DNA of 64,000 nt, from contig OY829546.1 in assembly GCA_963691705.1 (NCBI GenBank), positions 3,854,001-3,918,000 of the forward strand, written 5' to 3'. The translations under genes were made by a program, and so were the position numbers. The notes beneath the pieces are model-generated. The model saw only the letters and a program-made list of their open reading frames with translations, did no database searches and was not told the origin of the DNA. The DNA comes from Viola odorata (lineage: Eukaryota; Streptophyta; Magnoliopsida; Malpighiales; Violaceae). Below are positions 11,688-26,500 of the stretch, in pieces. Numbering within the stretch: the stretch's first letter is position 1; the number at the start of each line of letters is the position of its first letter.

Positions 11688-14600
11688 ATGACGACCAAAG
11701 GCAGCAGCCCTCCTCATCTCCACAAGTCCGTCGCCATTTCCAAAGGCTACAACTTCGCTTCCACATGGGAACAGGTTCGCTTTCCGTCTCCATTTCGATC
11801 TCTTCCTATTATGCTCGAATTCTCCTTCCAGTGCCGTGAAAAATCTGGAATGAAAACCATAACTCCTAGATCTGGATTACTGTTCTTGTTAACTGGTTGT
11901 TACACATTCTGGAGTGTTTGATTTGATGTAGTCTGAGCTTAATGAGTGAGATCTACTTGCTTCAGCTCTTTCTGTAGTAAATTACGTGATGCTTAATCGA
12001 TTTTGTTGTGCAGAATACTCCCCTGACTGAGCAGCAACAGGCGGCAATCGTTTCCTTATCTCATGTCGTGGCCGAGCGGCCATTTCCTGCTAATTTGGCG
12101 CAGGATCATCTCCCAGGGCAGGAAAATGGGCACGGGTTGACAGTTTCCACGAAGGGTGATGTGTTGGGAGATACAGAAGCTATAGAAGCAGTTTTAGTTA
12201 ACACAAATCAGGTAACTGATTTTTGTAGGTTATTGTTCAAATTTTACAGCTTTGCGAGTTGGTTATAGTGTGCTGTGATTGTTGTTTTATTGGTTGTAGT
12301 TTTACAAATGGTTTACGGATCTTGAATCAGCAATGAAATCTGAGGTTAGTTGTGATTTTCTTAGCTCATAGTTGAGTTTATTCTGTCATTCTGGTGATCA
12401 GTTTGTTTTAGTTATCTGTGTTTTTATGTTCTCTGTTTTTGTAGACTGAGGAGAAGTACCAGCACTATGTTAATACTTTAACTGAGCGCATACAGACCTG
12501 TGATGATATACTCCGTCAGGCATGTTTGTTTTATTGCGTATGTTTAAGTTGATGATACATAAACTGCTAGTGTGGTGTTTTTATTTGATAGGCGAGTATC
12601 TTCGATTGCAGGTGGATGAAACACTTGATTTATTTAATGAACTACAACTTCAGCACCATACGGTGGCTACAAAGACCAAGACTCTTCATGATGCTTGTGA
12701 CCGACTGGTGTGTTTTTTGCTATTCTCTGTGTAACCTGATATGGTGCTTTGATTAGGATGAATTTCCATTACATTTGGCAAATCACTCATTCTGTCCCCC
12801 CAAGTATTGCAAAATTTCTTGCAGTCTCTTTTGTTTTTGACACACAGATAGATTGGAAAAGATCAGTTTCACTGGAATGGAACTTCTGAAAGACACTGAT
12901 AATATACAATTAATGGCTGGCTTCAATCCCCTCTTTTAAGTTTGAAGGAGTGGCATATGAAGTTAACATGTGAATGTCTCTCATTTGTGTCAGTCATGGA
13001 TGTGCCATCAAGCTTTGAGTATTCCCCCAAGGCTTTGCACTTGATAACTGTACCTTAGAGCCATTTTTAAGTTGAAATATCCATGTTTCCTTGACGTTTT
13101 GTTGGTTCTCATGTCTTGGTTCTTGCAGATGGTAGAGAAGCAAAGATTGCTTGAGTTCGCTGAAGCTCTCCATACTAAGCTGCATTTTTTTGATGAATTG
13201 GAGAATGTAAGGTTTGATTGCTACCTTACCTAGAGTTTCACTTGCTTCAAATGTTATCTCTTTGTCGCTCTTAATCTTATCATCCTTTTTATTTATGATG
13301 TGGGTCGTTCTCCTTTCCTACTCCATTTGCATGCCTAGGATGCTGTATTGTAGCATTTTTAGTTTAAGGCACACTACGGAAATTACAGAAACGTTTTATC
13401 ATGTTTGTCAATGTTTTTGAAACTTATGAATTGTATAATTGTGCTTTGTTGCAGATTTCTACCAATTTTTATTCTCCAAACATGAATGTTGGAAATGAGA
13501 ACTTTCTTCCCGTCCTCAAAAGGCTTGATGAGTGCATATCGTAAGTCAACTAGATTTTATAACTGTTCATTAATTTATGCCTTTCATAGTGCTTAGTTAG
13601 AACTTAGAATTCTGAAAGTACATGACAACTTGAAAAGAGTTGTTTTTACATGGAGATTCTTGATTGCATCTCCAAGTCATTCTTACCGTTTGTCCATTTT
13701 CTTATCTACAACTTAGGTATGTTGAAAGCAATCAACAATATGCAGAATCCAGCATTTATTTGGTCAAATTTCGGCAACTACAGGTACCCAAATCATCACA
13801 GCAATATATTATGTCATTGATCTGGTGAATGTAAGATGTCAGTGTCTATGATTTCTCTCCTATTCCAGAGTTCTCAAACTTCACGTTTTTTGGCAGTCTC
13901 GAGCCCTAGGAATGATACGTTCCCATGTACTTTCTGTTCTTAAAGCAGCTTCTTCTCAGGTGGAGTATCACTGTGAATGTAAATTTGAAAAAAATAAAAA
14001 TATTTCATGGGTATGTATGTCGCTTGACATTTATTCAATTTCAGGTCCAGACAGCAATCCGGAGCACTGGTGGTGGGAAAACTTCTGTTTCTGAGGGTGT
14101 AGAGGCATCTGCTATATATGTCCGATTTAAAGCTGCCTCAAGTGAGGTAATGCCTTCTTTTTCTCCATTGATTCGAGTTAAAGATGCCATCTGTCTGCAA
14201 AATTTTGTTGCTAATTACTTGCCAAGCAGTACATGCTATAACATCTAAAAAGATTAGGGGAAAAATGCCTCATGCAGTATGTAGAATTATGTCCTTTGTG
14301 CCTGTGTTTCCTGGAAGTAGCTAACAAATATAATACTTGCAGCTTAAGCCAGTTTTGGGGGAAATTGAAAGCAGATCTTCCCGAAAAGAATACTTTCAGA
14401 TCCTTGCAGAATGCCACAAAGTGTACTGTGAACAACGACTTTCCTTGGTGAGTTGGTCAGTTGTTTTTATGTATCATATTCCTTGACTGGTGGGCTCTCT
14501 CAGCTGGCTATATTAATTTTCTGCCTTATCTTTTGTCAACTAGATACGAAGCATAGTACATCAACGGATCTCTGAATTTGCAAAGAAAGAGGCCTTACCA

Positions 14601-17600
14601 TCATTGACTAGATCTGGCTGTGCATATCTTATGCAGGTAGGTGCTGCTCTATTAAAGTAGTTGTTAGTAAGTAGAAATGGCTTGCTCTTGGATGGTGTGG
14701 TTGTTTGAAGAACATATTGAAATTTTGCATATTGTGGTTGATGAGCAATTGTAGAGGCACCGGTAAAGCAATGTTCATATTTAAAGACTCTGTATTGGCA
14801 AATTATTGTGAACTTTTGTATAAAAGGAAGGGTTTGCTACCTTATATACCAGGGGTGAATTGTACCTAAACTCCCCCGTAATTTTCATATTAGACTGCAG
14901 CATCCCTAGTTTTGTTCCTGTTCTTAGACATCACATGGTGAGAATGACTTGGAAGGAAAAATATATAGTTAACTTTATGCTGTTCCCTTTTTGTATTTCC
15001 TCAATAAATATATTTACAATACATATTCAGAGCTTTTATTTTTTGTTTTTGTCCTTGTCTTTTGGTCATAAACATTTACTTCGTAGTATGGAATGTATCT
15101 CAGCAGTTTTTCCTGATTCATCAACGTGATCAATAAGAATTAGTTCCACTAACTTTCCATGAAGCATTTCCTTTGTTCCTTGTATAAAGCCTTCTAACCA
15201 TTTTGGTTGATGCCACCATAATTTACAGGTTTGTCAACTGGAGCACCAACTTTTTAGTCATTTTTTTCCTTCGTCCTCAGAAGATAGTTCTAGTCTGGCG
15301 CCACTTATAGATCCTTTGTAAGTCTTTTCTTGCTTCAGAATGTAAAAGGAATTTAGTATAAAGTATATTATTATGGTTGACAGTCTCTCTTCCCAAATGG
15401 AAGCATCAACTTAGTTTCACTGAAACACTGGTTTCAAATTTATTTTGTAGATCAACTTACCTGTACGACACACTGCGCCCAAAACTTATTCATGAGACAA
15501 ATGTTGATCTTCTCTGTGAACTTGGTGATATACTTAAAGTTGAAGTGTTAGGCGAGCAGCTTAGCAGACGAAGTGAGCCATTAGCAGGCCTACGTCCCAC
15601 ATTACAAAGAATCTTAGCAGATGTTCATGAACGGTTGACTTTCCGTGCACGTACACATATTCGTGACGAGGTGAGTTTTTCCATTGAGAAGTGCTATTGT
15701 TTATTCTTAGATATTTCTGTCCACTATATTTTGCTACGTGCTTATTTACTTCTCTTGGCCCTATATTTATATTTCTGGGATGGGAAACTTTATTCTTTTT
15801 GCATCATCAAAGTGAATTCAGTCATCAAATGTAGTGGCCTAATCAGCTTTCTAGCTCCATGAATACTGCACTTAAATCTATGATGAGCTTACATACTTGT
15901 CTTAGGATTCAGACCATTCAAATGGTCTTCAACAGAAGAGGTGTAAAAAATATGGTCCTCGATTCAGATGATTCAGCCATTTAGGATTCTGTAAATGATG
16001 GTTGTCTTACTTGATCAAGATTTAATATTACCAGTTATGTAAGCATGAAAATCCTAAAGCTGTATGCTCTAGAATTTTACCTGCTGATTAATTCTAGAAA
16101 GGGTAAGATTTCACAAAGCAACTTGTATGCTTGTGAAACTCACTAGTTCACTTCACCACTTTGAGAAGGTACATTCGTTCTCTATTAACTTAGTACTGAC
16201 CCAATTGCGTGGTTAGGAGCAACTTTGGAATGATTTGCTCTAATTGATTCTTTTTCAGGATCATGTCCTTCTGTTTCCTTGTGGCACTAACATGACAGCA
16301 TAGTAGGGGATGCTTCTGTTTCTTCCATGCTGTGGTTTTGTTGTTTTGACATTTTTCTTTGTTTTGTTTGCAGATAGCTAACTTCGATCCTTCTGATGAA
16401 GACTTGGATTACCCCGCGAAGCTGGAGCAATCTGTTGAATCAAAGTCAGAAACTACTCCGGTAAGCATCTCACTGGCTCTTTAGCATTCCATATTTGAAT
16501 CCATATGGATAGTCATGTTTGGGTTCCTGTCATCTATTTGTTTGATTTCCCTTAGTTTGTGACAAACTTTCGTCTGAACCCTGGGCAAAGTAAAATGAAA
16601 ATTTACAGCATGGGAACTTTGCCTTGATTATTTGAGTTATACTGATTAAGAATGGAGATTTTAGAATTCTTTCCAGTTGGTGTGGCTAGAACCTCTAAAC
16701 AGAGGTCAGATGCAGACGTGATATATTCAAACCATTAAGCTGTACATGGGAGAGTTATCTAGCACAACGTTGAGTCTTGTTCTTGTTCTAAGTTCTAACA
16801 ATACAAATGGAAACTCTACCTGCATAAATCTTTTGCTGATTGGCGTGTTGTTCTTGCTACTGCTTTTGCTTGGTCAATTTTCATTTGCATTTATAAGTTT
16901 TTGTTTTTTAATTTCTTTTCCTCTAATGTGGCAGATTGAAGAAAACCCAGATCTATCTAAAACTTGGTACCCACCCCTGGAGAGAACTGTGTCTTGCCTT
17001 TCAAAATTGTATCGCTGTTTAGAGCCATCCGTTTTCACTGGTTTAGCGCAGGTGTGTGAACCTCTAGAAAATCATTCTAGATCAACTTTCTGAATAGTAT
17101 TTATCTTTTTTTTAAAATATTTCTCTTTGGTTGCTCTCCCAGGAAGCAGTAGATATCTGCGCTCTTTCTATCCAAGTGAGTTAGCTAAACAACAATTCAG
17201 AACGTGCATTAATTGGTAATTAGATCTGTTGTAAATGATTATCATATCCTTTTCTGCAGAAAGCTAGTAAGCTTATTGCAAAGAGAACAACTACAATGGA
17301 TGGTCAGCTTTTTCTTATCAAGAATCTTTTAATCTTAGTGGAACAGGTCTTCTTTCTCATGCTTTTCTTTGTTCTTTGGTGACTATTTGTTAATTTGTTG
17401 AATATGATTATAACTATCAATTTTTCCCCCTTTCAGATATCCCCATTTGATATAGAATTTTCAGTCACATACAAGGAACTTGACTTCTCTCATTTGCTGG
17501 TTAGTTTCGCCAGAGCTGATTCTCTAACTAAATTACATGATGTCCTAGTAGTTCTGCATGCTACCTTATGCTAACTTCTAGCTGAAGCTTTCTGTCAGTT

Positions 17601-19669
17601 CAGTGATACCCTCGTTTGGGAAACATGATAGAATGTTTTCTTGTTTATGAACTTTAAACCATTTGCAGAACAAATATTTGTGATTCAACACGCATCTCCT
17701 TTTTTTGTGTGTGTGCATATTTTCAAGTCTGTCAATATATAGCAGGATTAAATTTGTTGATGTAGACGTTAGTTCTCATGAATGTTAAATTACATGACCA
17801 GGAGCATTTGAGACGGATACTGAGAGGTCAGGCATCACTCTTTGATTGGTCAAGATCGAATTCGTTGGCAAGGACCTTATCTCCCCGAGTTCTGGAAAGT
17901 CAAATAGACACCAAGAAGGTTTGCCCATCGATGGTCTTTAGATACTTTAGTTAGGTTGTTACCATGGCCACTGCATCTTCACGAGCATTTGGAGAATATA
18001 TATTCTTATTCTCATCTTTGGCATGCTAAAATGTTATGGTCCAAAAAAGAAGTGTAAGAGTTTATGATGTGTGACATATCATAAGAAGGACACTTGTTGC
18101 CTCCCCATCTTTTAATGAGTAGTCAGTGTTCACATTGTGTGGGTGGAGCTTTATTCTCCACTTCCAAGCTGACCGGCTTTGCTGTCTCCTCATTTTTAAC
18201 CAATAATTAGAATTCACATCATGCTGTAGGGATTACTTATCTACTTCCAGCTTGTTGTTTGACACGGATTATCATCAGAGGTGGTTAAATTATTTCTCCT
18301 AAACAGATTCCAACTAGAAAGGGATCTCAGCATGTAACCTCAATGTTGTTGCACAATGCTCACCGAACCAAACTAGCTTCTATTCAAAATATTTTATGAT
18401 ATTTGTGTAAAATCGAACCAATTTGGCATATTTCTTGGTAATTTTAGTGCTTCCACTAGCTTTTTAACACCCTTTTTTTAAGGAACTGGAGAAAAGCCTG
18501 AAAGCCACTTGTGAGGAGTTCATCATGGCTGTGACCAAGCTGGTTGTGGATCCAATGCTTTCATTCGTTACCAAGGTTTGCTGATCCTGTAAATTTTGTT
18601 ATCTGAGAACTTCCATTTTCGGATCTACCTGCAAGACCCTGGATGTATAATTAAGCATGCTGTTGATAAATGACGTAGTTCAAATAAAGTGGATAAATAT
18701 TCTATGCAGCTAGGCCCATCTCTGCTAAGTATACATGATCACTCGTCAACATAAGAAATCAGAACTTCTCTTTTTCAATCCTTGACCTCTCTACTCACTG
18801 TATCCAACTCTACCTGGTAGCACCACACACTTACTTCTTTGTTTCTTGTTTTGTAGGTGACTGCTGTGAAATATGCTCTATCCTCTGGTGGTCAGAATCA
18901 AAAAGTTGACTCAATTATGGCCAAGCCACTAAAGGATCAAGCCTTCGCCAACCCAGATAAGGTAGCCGAGCTTGTTCAGAAGGTAGGTCATGTTACTCAA
19001 TTCTTTATTCATATTATTTACAGATTCAAATATCATTTTCGTCAAACAGTGAGTTAGTTTTACAGTCATCACCGCTATTGAGTGAGCCAAATACTGGTAA
19101 GTGACTAGTAAACTGATGTTGGATGTCTCGTGGGAACAGGTAAATACTGCTGTTCAGCAAGAGTTGCCAAAAGTTATGGCGAAGATGAGGCTTTATCTTC
19201 AGAACCCATCAACGCGGACAATACTTTTCAAGCCAATAAAGTAAGTTGATATTTGGCTCGTAATAGAACTAACTAGCTTATGAGTTGTGATGCATGTTAA
19301 TCTTATAATTAACTCACTATACAAGCTCATTAAAACACCTTACCAATGAGTGTTAGGACTTATGTTTGGACCCTACCTTTGCTTTCTATAAAAGAAAATG
19401 TTTGAGGTGTAAAATGTGTTCAAAAGGTGTATGGAAAACTAAACTTAGCGGCATGAGAGCATGAATCTGTCAAGCTACAAAATCACGGAGAATATAGCCT
19501 CACTTTTTTTTCTCTGAAATGTTTCTTTTGATTATACAGGACGAATATTGTTGAAGCACACGTCAAACTTCAATCCTTAGTAAAAGCTGAGTATTCACCA
19601 GAAGAACAAAGCATGATTAATATGGTGTCCATACAGGACTTACAAGCACAACTTGACAACCTCCTGTAG
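11688..19669 (+). CDS. COG3: Conserved oligomeric Golgi complex subunit 3
   Basis: Subunit of the COG tethering complex (yeast Sec34), acting in retrograde vesicle traffic within the Golgi. Exons: 11688-11774, 12014-12211, 12300-12344, 12445-12519, 12612-12707, 13129-13206, 13455-13540, 13717-13783, 13897-13959, 14045-14146, 14343-14447, 14544-14636, 15229-15317, 15451-15670, 16374-16460, 16935-17051, 17143-17175, 17260-17346, 17437-17499, 17802-17918, 18483-18575, 18857-18982, 19140-19240, 19540-19669. They sum to 785 aa, in line with the Arabidopsis protein. The order of conserved blocks is complete, from [10 protein letters not shown] at the N-terminus, through [15 protein letters not shown], to [13 protein letters not shown] at the end. 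Exon 17 is only 33 bp. Exon 4 ends CAG|GC, apparently a GC donor; an alternative GTATGT donor 18 nt downstream would add six residues in frame. Confidence 0.95.
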
Positions 19670-20515
19670 GAAACATGTGAAGCTGATTCAGTTTTGCGTA
19701 GTAGCTTTTCTTCTTTCCCCCGGAGGTCTTCACCATACACCAGGGACAGCGCTGTCTGCATTTCTGCTGGGTTGAGGATCGAAAGATGGGCAGGAATGTG
19801 TAATGAACCAATTGGTTGAAGAAATCTTTAGAGCAGAGAATATTTGTTATTTATGGCTTGTTTATCAACTCGGTACTTATTCTTGTTTCTTGTCTTGTAT
19901 TCATTATAAAGAGCAAATACATTTTATGGTTCGGGAGATGTATAGCTGCATGCTAGTTGCAGCTCAAAAAATTGATCATAAACACTTTTTGCGAATGCAT
20001 GTTATCTACACAACTTACAGGGTCATGAGTCACAACAATCAATTGATCTATTGCAACGAAGTTTCTGATTGCCATGTAGGTCTCTCGGTATCCTGAATTT
20101 TGAAGAAGCTTCTTAAATTTCAATGGTTGTTTTCTTCTCAGAAATCTGAAAATACGATTTGATGAAGCTGTTATACACGAGATAACTGACTATCTTAAGG
20201 GTACCTGTCAAATTGTGGAGGCATAGTCGCCCTTCTTTTCACATGAATTGCGAATACCTACTTACATAACATAGCAAAAGGGAGCATAGTGCGCAATCTA
20301 TTCGCTACCATTCTTTGATGAACCCGTACCAAAATGCCCAAGGAAACAGTCCATACACTATGAGATGTGCTGGCATCCTTGAAGGAAAATTTTCTAGGCA
20401 CCCAAAAAGCCTTTCCTACCTTATAGCAGAACAAGCTGAAAAAATACTCGTGGGGGGAGGAAGAAATTGACATTGGACTCTTCTGCCCTGTACAAGGTAA
20501 AAACGCTTTACTATT
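19670..20515. other. Convergent 3' regions of COG3 and FAB1
   Basis: The plus-strand COG3 and minus-strand FAB1 genes end toward each other here. The sequence presumably holds both 3' UTRs. No further gene seen. Confidence 0.6.
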
Positions 20516-23500
20516 TCAATCCATCCTCTGCAAGTTTTCCTCGCAAAGGTCTGATTGGGATCCACTGGGAACGATTGTAGGCGTAGACCACTGATCTGGC
20601 ACCATTAAAAAATAAGCGGTCATGGCCTTCCTGAACCGTTTCTTATACTGCTGTGGTGATATTACAGTTGGCGACGCGTTCTTAGACCCGCCAAGGATCC
20701 CTGAGGCCTTCACCCAAGTCTCGAGATGCTTGTCCCATGTATATTGTCTCATAAAATCAATGATTCCCAGCACCAGCTCGTGTTTTTCCTCATCCACACC
20801 AACCAGCAATGAATAATCCATAACATCAACCAGCTGTATAACAACAAGAGCAAAAATACATGAGCTTGTAACCTACATAAATGTCAAAAAGAAAAAAAAA
20901 AATTGAACTTACAGCAAGAAATGATGTATCATTCCAGACAGCCCTCTCTAGCAACCGCTTTGCTTTGTTTCCCACAAAAATTGGAGAAGTTGGCATCGCT
21001 TCAATCAAATTCTGATCTAGTAGAACTTTGTTGCTCCCACTTGTATCTGAATTGTACCGTGATCGAGAAGACCCTTTCAGATCATACAGACGAGTAATAT
21101 TGCGCCTAAATAGTAGATTTTCCATCACCAGAATATCCATTTTTGATTCTTTCCCACTTTTCACATGCTTCGACGAGACCTTCATTACAAGTCCATGTTG
21201 CAAAAGGAAAAAGGTCAGGATTATTCATCAAAAAACAGAATCTTGAAGCAGTGAAACATGTAAGACCCTTCTATTTAGTCAGCCATTTCATGAAATCTAA
21301 AATCCGTTACAAATAATACCTGATATATTCCAAGGATTTTTGCTAGGCAAGTTGGGCTTCTTGTACTGATTGATTCACACAAGTACTTAAAGTATGCAGG
21401 TCCAAACTTAATGAAAGACTCCAGCTCTGTCTTTGGAACCTGCTTGATTATAAATCGATCATCCAAGGTTTTAGCGAAGAAAACATTGCTCTTGCCACCC
21501 TGCGCTCCCCACTTCTTACAACGACTAAGAGACCGTATGAAATCCAACTCTGAAGGGCAACAAATCCTCCTTAAGGCTTCAAAGCGCTTTGCATAATAAC
21601 AAGTAACCGTATACTTCACCTTGCCAAGAGGGCCATCATCTGTAAAAGAAACCCGGACATGCAAATCCTTAGTAAACAAGAGAGGGTCCAAACTCTGGGA
21701 GCCTCGTGATCCAGATATTGATAAGATGCTCTCGTTTGTAGACCCAATACTTCTATAACTATCAGAAGCGGAATCATCAAAATTATTAGCTGGAGGATAC
21801 ACCAGATCGTAATGTGGCAGTGACATTGCAACATCCCCACATTCCTTTGGTTTTTCAAGCTCAGACATCTGGACATGATAATCTGATGATAAAAGTGCAT
21901 ATGCTACTATGCTTGTGGGCTCATCATCATAAACAGGAACAAAAATGTCATTAACACCAACAGGCAGCAGCAGCCTAGCACCACTTTGACGCTCTAGCTC
22001 CTTAAAACATGAGATATAAACAGGATTGTAATCACCAATACAAAGCTTCTGACCATTCAAAGAAGAATTCCGATGGAGCCAACTGTATGAATTAGGGAAT
22101 GACATCGCTGAACAACTTGAGAAGTTTTCTGCACTGTTGGCATGCCTTGCTTGAAAGCCAGGAGAATGAACAACTTCATTTCCACCTTTCTCAACAATAA
22201 GATTTTCTCTCTCTGGATATGATCTAAGAGCAGTTGAACCAGGAAGAGTTAAACCATTTCCATTAATAATCATCCTCCCAGGGTTGCTTTTGCCTGTCCA
22301 TGCTGCATCTAGTGTATCAGACAAATTTCCTATATTCAAGAATTCTCCCTCTGAATGAATTCTTCGTACAACTTTTCCAGAGTCAAGACAGTCAGTTTTA
22401 TTGTTCATATTTTCGCTTGAAGAGAGACAATTCTCGGCCTCCTTCCTAGGATTCAGGTCAAGGTCTCTGTCCCTTTCTCTGTTGTCTCCACCCGAGTGGC
22501 TAAGAAGACCGTCATTTCCTCCATGACTAAAGTTCATCTCTGGATTTGCCTCCAGAAGAAATGAATCACAACTGGTGAAGCCTTTACCGGACCTGGAAGT
22601 TGTAAGCTCAGCAAGCTTCTCCATAGAATTGACTCCTTTCTCTCTCACATACGAAACCGAACCCTTCTGACCTTCCTGGAAGTTGGTGTTACTTAAAGTG
22701 GCTGCATGGATCAGGCGTTGATCCCAAACATAAGAATGGAAGAGTATCTGCCTCCTCAATTTGTTAAGCTCAAGAATATCAACAGCATGTTGTCCTGACT
22801 TCACTTTCCTAGATAACATTTTCCGCAAGGATTCCTAGACATCAAAGCCCAAATCAGCAACCAATATTTATAAATGCAAAATTCTCCTCCCATAAGTTGT
22901 AGAAAAAACCGAATAAGAAAGTTTCTTAAACATGGATAAACAAAGTCCCTTTGGTGTATAGTCCAACAATGTAAGCATGTTGCAGCACCAGTGTTGTTGA
23001 GAGCACAACGCACTAAAGTAATTTTGCCATTTGGGGCCTTGACCCAAAGCCCAAAGCGCTGGCATGTGCCTAGGTAAAGTGAAGCGCAAAACTTTGCGCA
23101 AAACATATAATACCAGACTTACTAGTAATAATAGTTATAGCAATTCAAGAAACACAAATGCTAATAATCTTTCATAAAATAATAGGGATTGAAAATTCTG
23201 TTTGCTAATAATCTTCTGTCATTCTTATTTTTTCTCTGTAGACTCAGGTAATGTGCTGCAATAACCAAAACTACTACAGTAACCTATTATATATCAATCA
23301 TGCGAAAGTAGTGGGAGTTTAATCATTCACTACCCTCCTGGATTAATAGTTGAAGCTAGCCAAAGCATTTCAGCACAGTGAAATCTCTCTTATTCAAAAG
23401 TCTATTAGCATGAAAAACAGCTTTGAAAGGGCCACCAGAGGTTCTGGATTACATGCGGTGTGCTTTTTTGTCTTACACTAATCCGCTGATTAATTTTAAG

Positions 23501-26500
23501 GGGAATTATAGGTGGAGAAGAGGGGAAGCATAAATCTAATATATGGTACCTCAAACTCTTCTTTCTCCTTTTCCAACATTCCTTCAAGTCCTAAGACATG
23601 AAGTCTTGCCGATTCAGGTGCTTTAACGTTGCCATCTTGAAACCCTTCACCTACTATTTTCTCAGACATATGCTGAAGGACATTGCGCACTTCAGTAAAT
23701 AGGAGTTCTGCCTCACGGTGCACCTGTTAGATGAGATTAAAGTCCAATAAGTATCAGCAAACTTAAGAAATTAGTTACTGACTTGAACAAGGATGAGTAA
23801 CAACGTCACCTCATTAGCTTCTTTTTCTATCCACTCCTGCTTATCGTACCTAAATTCAAGTTTTTGTGGTGGAAGATAAACTGAGTGGACACTAATTGAA
23901 GCATAGCGGAAACAAGCAACCATTCTTCCAAAACTGTATGCACCAGAAGATAAGTAAAAAAGGGAGACAACAACTTAGCAGCAAGCTGAAGGTTAGATGC
24001 CCATGAAAGCTGAAAAGAGGAATATAAACAAACACCAACTCTTCATCTGTGTAGAAATGTCTGAGTCACATAAGAAATAAGAGGAAAAGAATACCCGTAA
24101 AATCGAAGGCAGTCTCTATGAAGGGAGTGACCGCAACTAGCAACCCTGCTCGCAGCTGCATGATTTGAGAAGCTAAGTTCCAGAAATTTCCCAAATGACA
24201 ATCCCCATGCAGCATCAGACATCACTACCCTTCGGGTCGCTGGCGGGAAGCCATTTTTTCGAGGACATCTCAGGCATCTGTGCCACATCCAAATTTTTCC
24301 TTCTTTCTCCCCTGGTAATAGAAACTCTTGGAATTTCTTAATAGATATTGTAAGGCTTCCTTGTCGATGAGTATAGCAATAAACATGTGCTTCAGAGGGC
24401 ATATCGCATGATCGACATCGATAATCCTAGTATGAAGAAAAGCAAGCTTAATAAACTTAAGAATATAGGATTGTCAAATGAATATGTTGTAGGTGAATCA
24501 TATCAATAATAAAAAAGTTAAGCACCTGATCAAAAAGATGATCCCGTAAAAAACGGCCCAGAGGCTTATCAAAGCTCCCATAGTACTTTATACGAAAAAG
24601 ATGGGCTCGGTCACAAACAGTTCCCTTCCACACACAGCGAGTTGACAAGGATACCAAAATGCTCTGGTGGTCTGAAGGTGATGGAGGAAAGTCCTCCTTT
24701 GTGGGCCCACTCTCCTGAGTATAATCATTACCATCTTTCTTTAAGGATAACATTGCAGTAGCATGGTGATTTGTACGCAAGCCATCAGTATAACTAGCAC
24801 CTTGATCGAAACCCAGTGAGGCACCAGAACTAGAGATTGAATAATCACAAAACCCAACTTCAGTATAAGTATTTTCAAGCTGAAATGTCTCGGCGGGAAC
24901 CATTTTATTGTCCTTCTCAGAAACGCTATCCGAGGAGCTCTTGCTATGGCAAGGACTTGCAATGTCCTGCCCTGAAGGAGACAAAGAAGTCAAGAGACCA
25001 GAGGGTCTAATTGAGCTTAAAGTATGTTTGAGGCAAATAGTCTGAGAGGAATGGCTGTTAGAAAAGCAACTAGAATCAACACCTTCTGAACTGCAATTTA
25101 CATTGATAGATGAGGATATATCTGAGATTACAGCATCACTGGACTTCTGTACTTGGCCAGAGCCTTTGTCTACTCTCTGCACTTCATCTGTATGTTGGGA
25201 ACCTGAAGGCTTCCCAAGGCCAGGGACAGCAAAACCAGGTATCGTGGAGATAGACCTGTCAATACTTGATGGTTTATCAGGTAGTGCAACAGTTATTGGA
25301 GACTTCAAAGGGAGTTCTGGAAGAGTAGCGCCTTCATCAGCTAGGAAAGATGTCTCGAGTGCCAAGTGGTAAGCAGCAAAAACTCCATACTGGATTACAG
25401 GCTTCAACTTCTTCAACTCATCCCCATTGGCACCCTTGAGCAAAATCTGAGGAAAAAAATTAGCAAGTATGATCATGTAGAACCATCATTTCAGTTCTTT
25501 TTACAACATTAAAACCTCAAACCTCAAACTATAGTAAGTTAAAAGACAACAAAGCACTCTTAAGTGGCCTTCTTCCACCCATCAGTTACTTTTTATCATA
25601 TCATGTAACACCAGTAGTGTCTGTATCAATGAAATTGAGGAAAGTACCATATTTGAATAGACTTTGGAAACCAGAATTTCACAATACCAAAGGATGAGTA
25701 GCTCATCTCTATTGTCAATCGTTTGGCTGAAGGTGCACGAGAGAAATGACATCTTGCCCTGAAGATCATTCAGGTTAAGACCTGACTTTATAGTGAAAAA
25801 ACATTTATCTGTCCGGTTTTTGGTTGAGCCATGTGTATCTAGAACACAGTCACTTTATAGGGAATTCTCTGTTCATAACATCTATTAAATTCAACTTTTC
25901 GATATATCTCACAGTGCTAAAGATTTAAACAACTGTTTCATTTCTATATTATCATTTTAAAAACGAAATGAATACCAATGTGTTGTATTTCAAACTTATC
26001 CTTTTGATACATCAGCTGCAAAATGCACACTATAATAATAATAACAAAACACTCATGACAGAGACCAAGCACCATGAATCCTGTATCCCAGAGGTCCAAA
26101 TAGGAACTAATGCTATAAGTTTGCTAACAAGGTTGTATTTGCTTAGTGATTTTGCTGTTACACATGTTCCTCCCTTCAACCTTGCATAACTTTGGAGAGA
26201 ACATTCAGACTGATAACACAAGTAACACCTATAGCCTTCAGTGAGCAAGGCCTGAAAAACCTAACATCTACAAGAGGCTAAGCTAACAATGACATTACAG
26301 GTATCCCTAGGTGCAGTGCACACTATAATAATAAATCTCTTTTTTCCAGTGCATGTATGTGTGATCTAAAACTTACAGTGTAACCCAAAGGCTTTGGGCA
26401 ACCTTCAAAGAACATCAGGGTCTTTGTCAACTTCTTCCCACCTTGCCCAGCACTGCCATGCTCCTCAAGAAATTTCTCCACATGGAAAAGGTCACAGTGC

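Noticed and set aside
21275..21319. Extension of FAB1 exon 9 past 21320
   Set aside because: Conserved GIYQ is followed directly by a GT donor, and the next conserved block (VSSKHVKSGKE) starts at 21179, so the extra codons are intronic.
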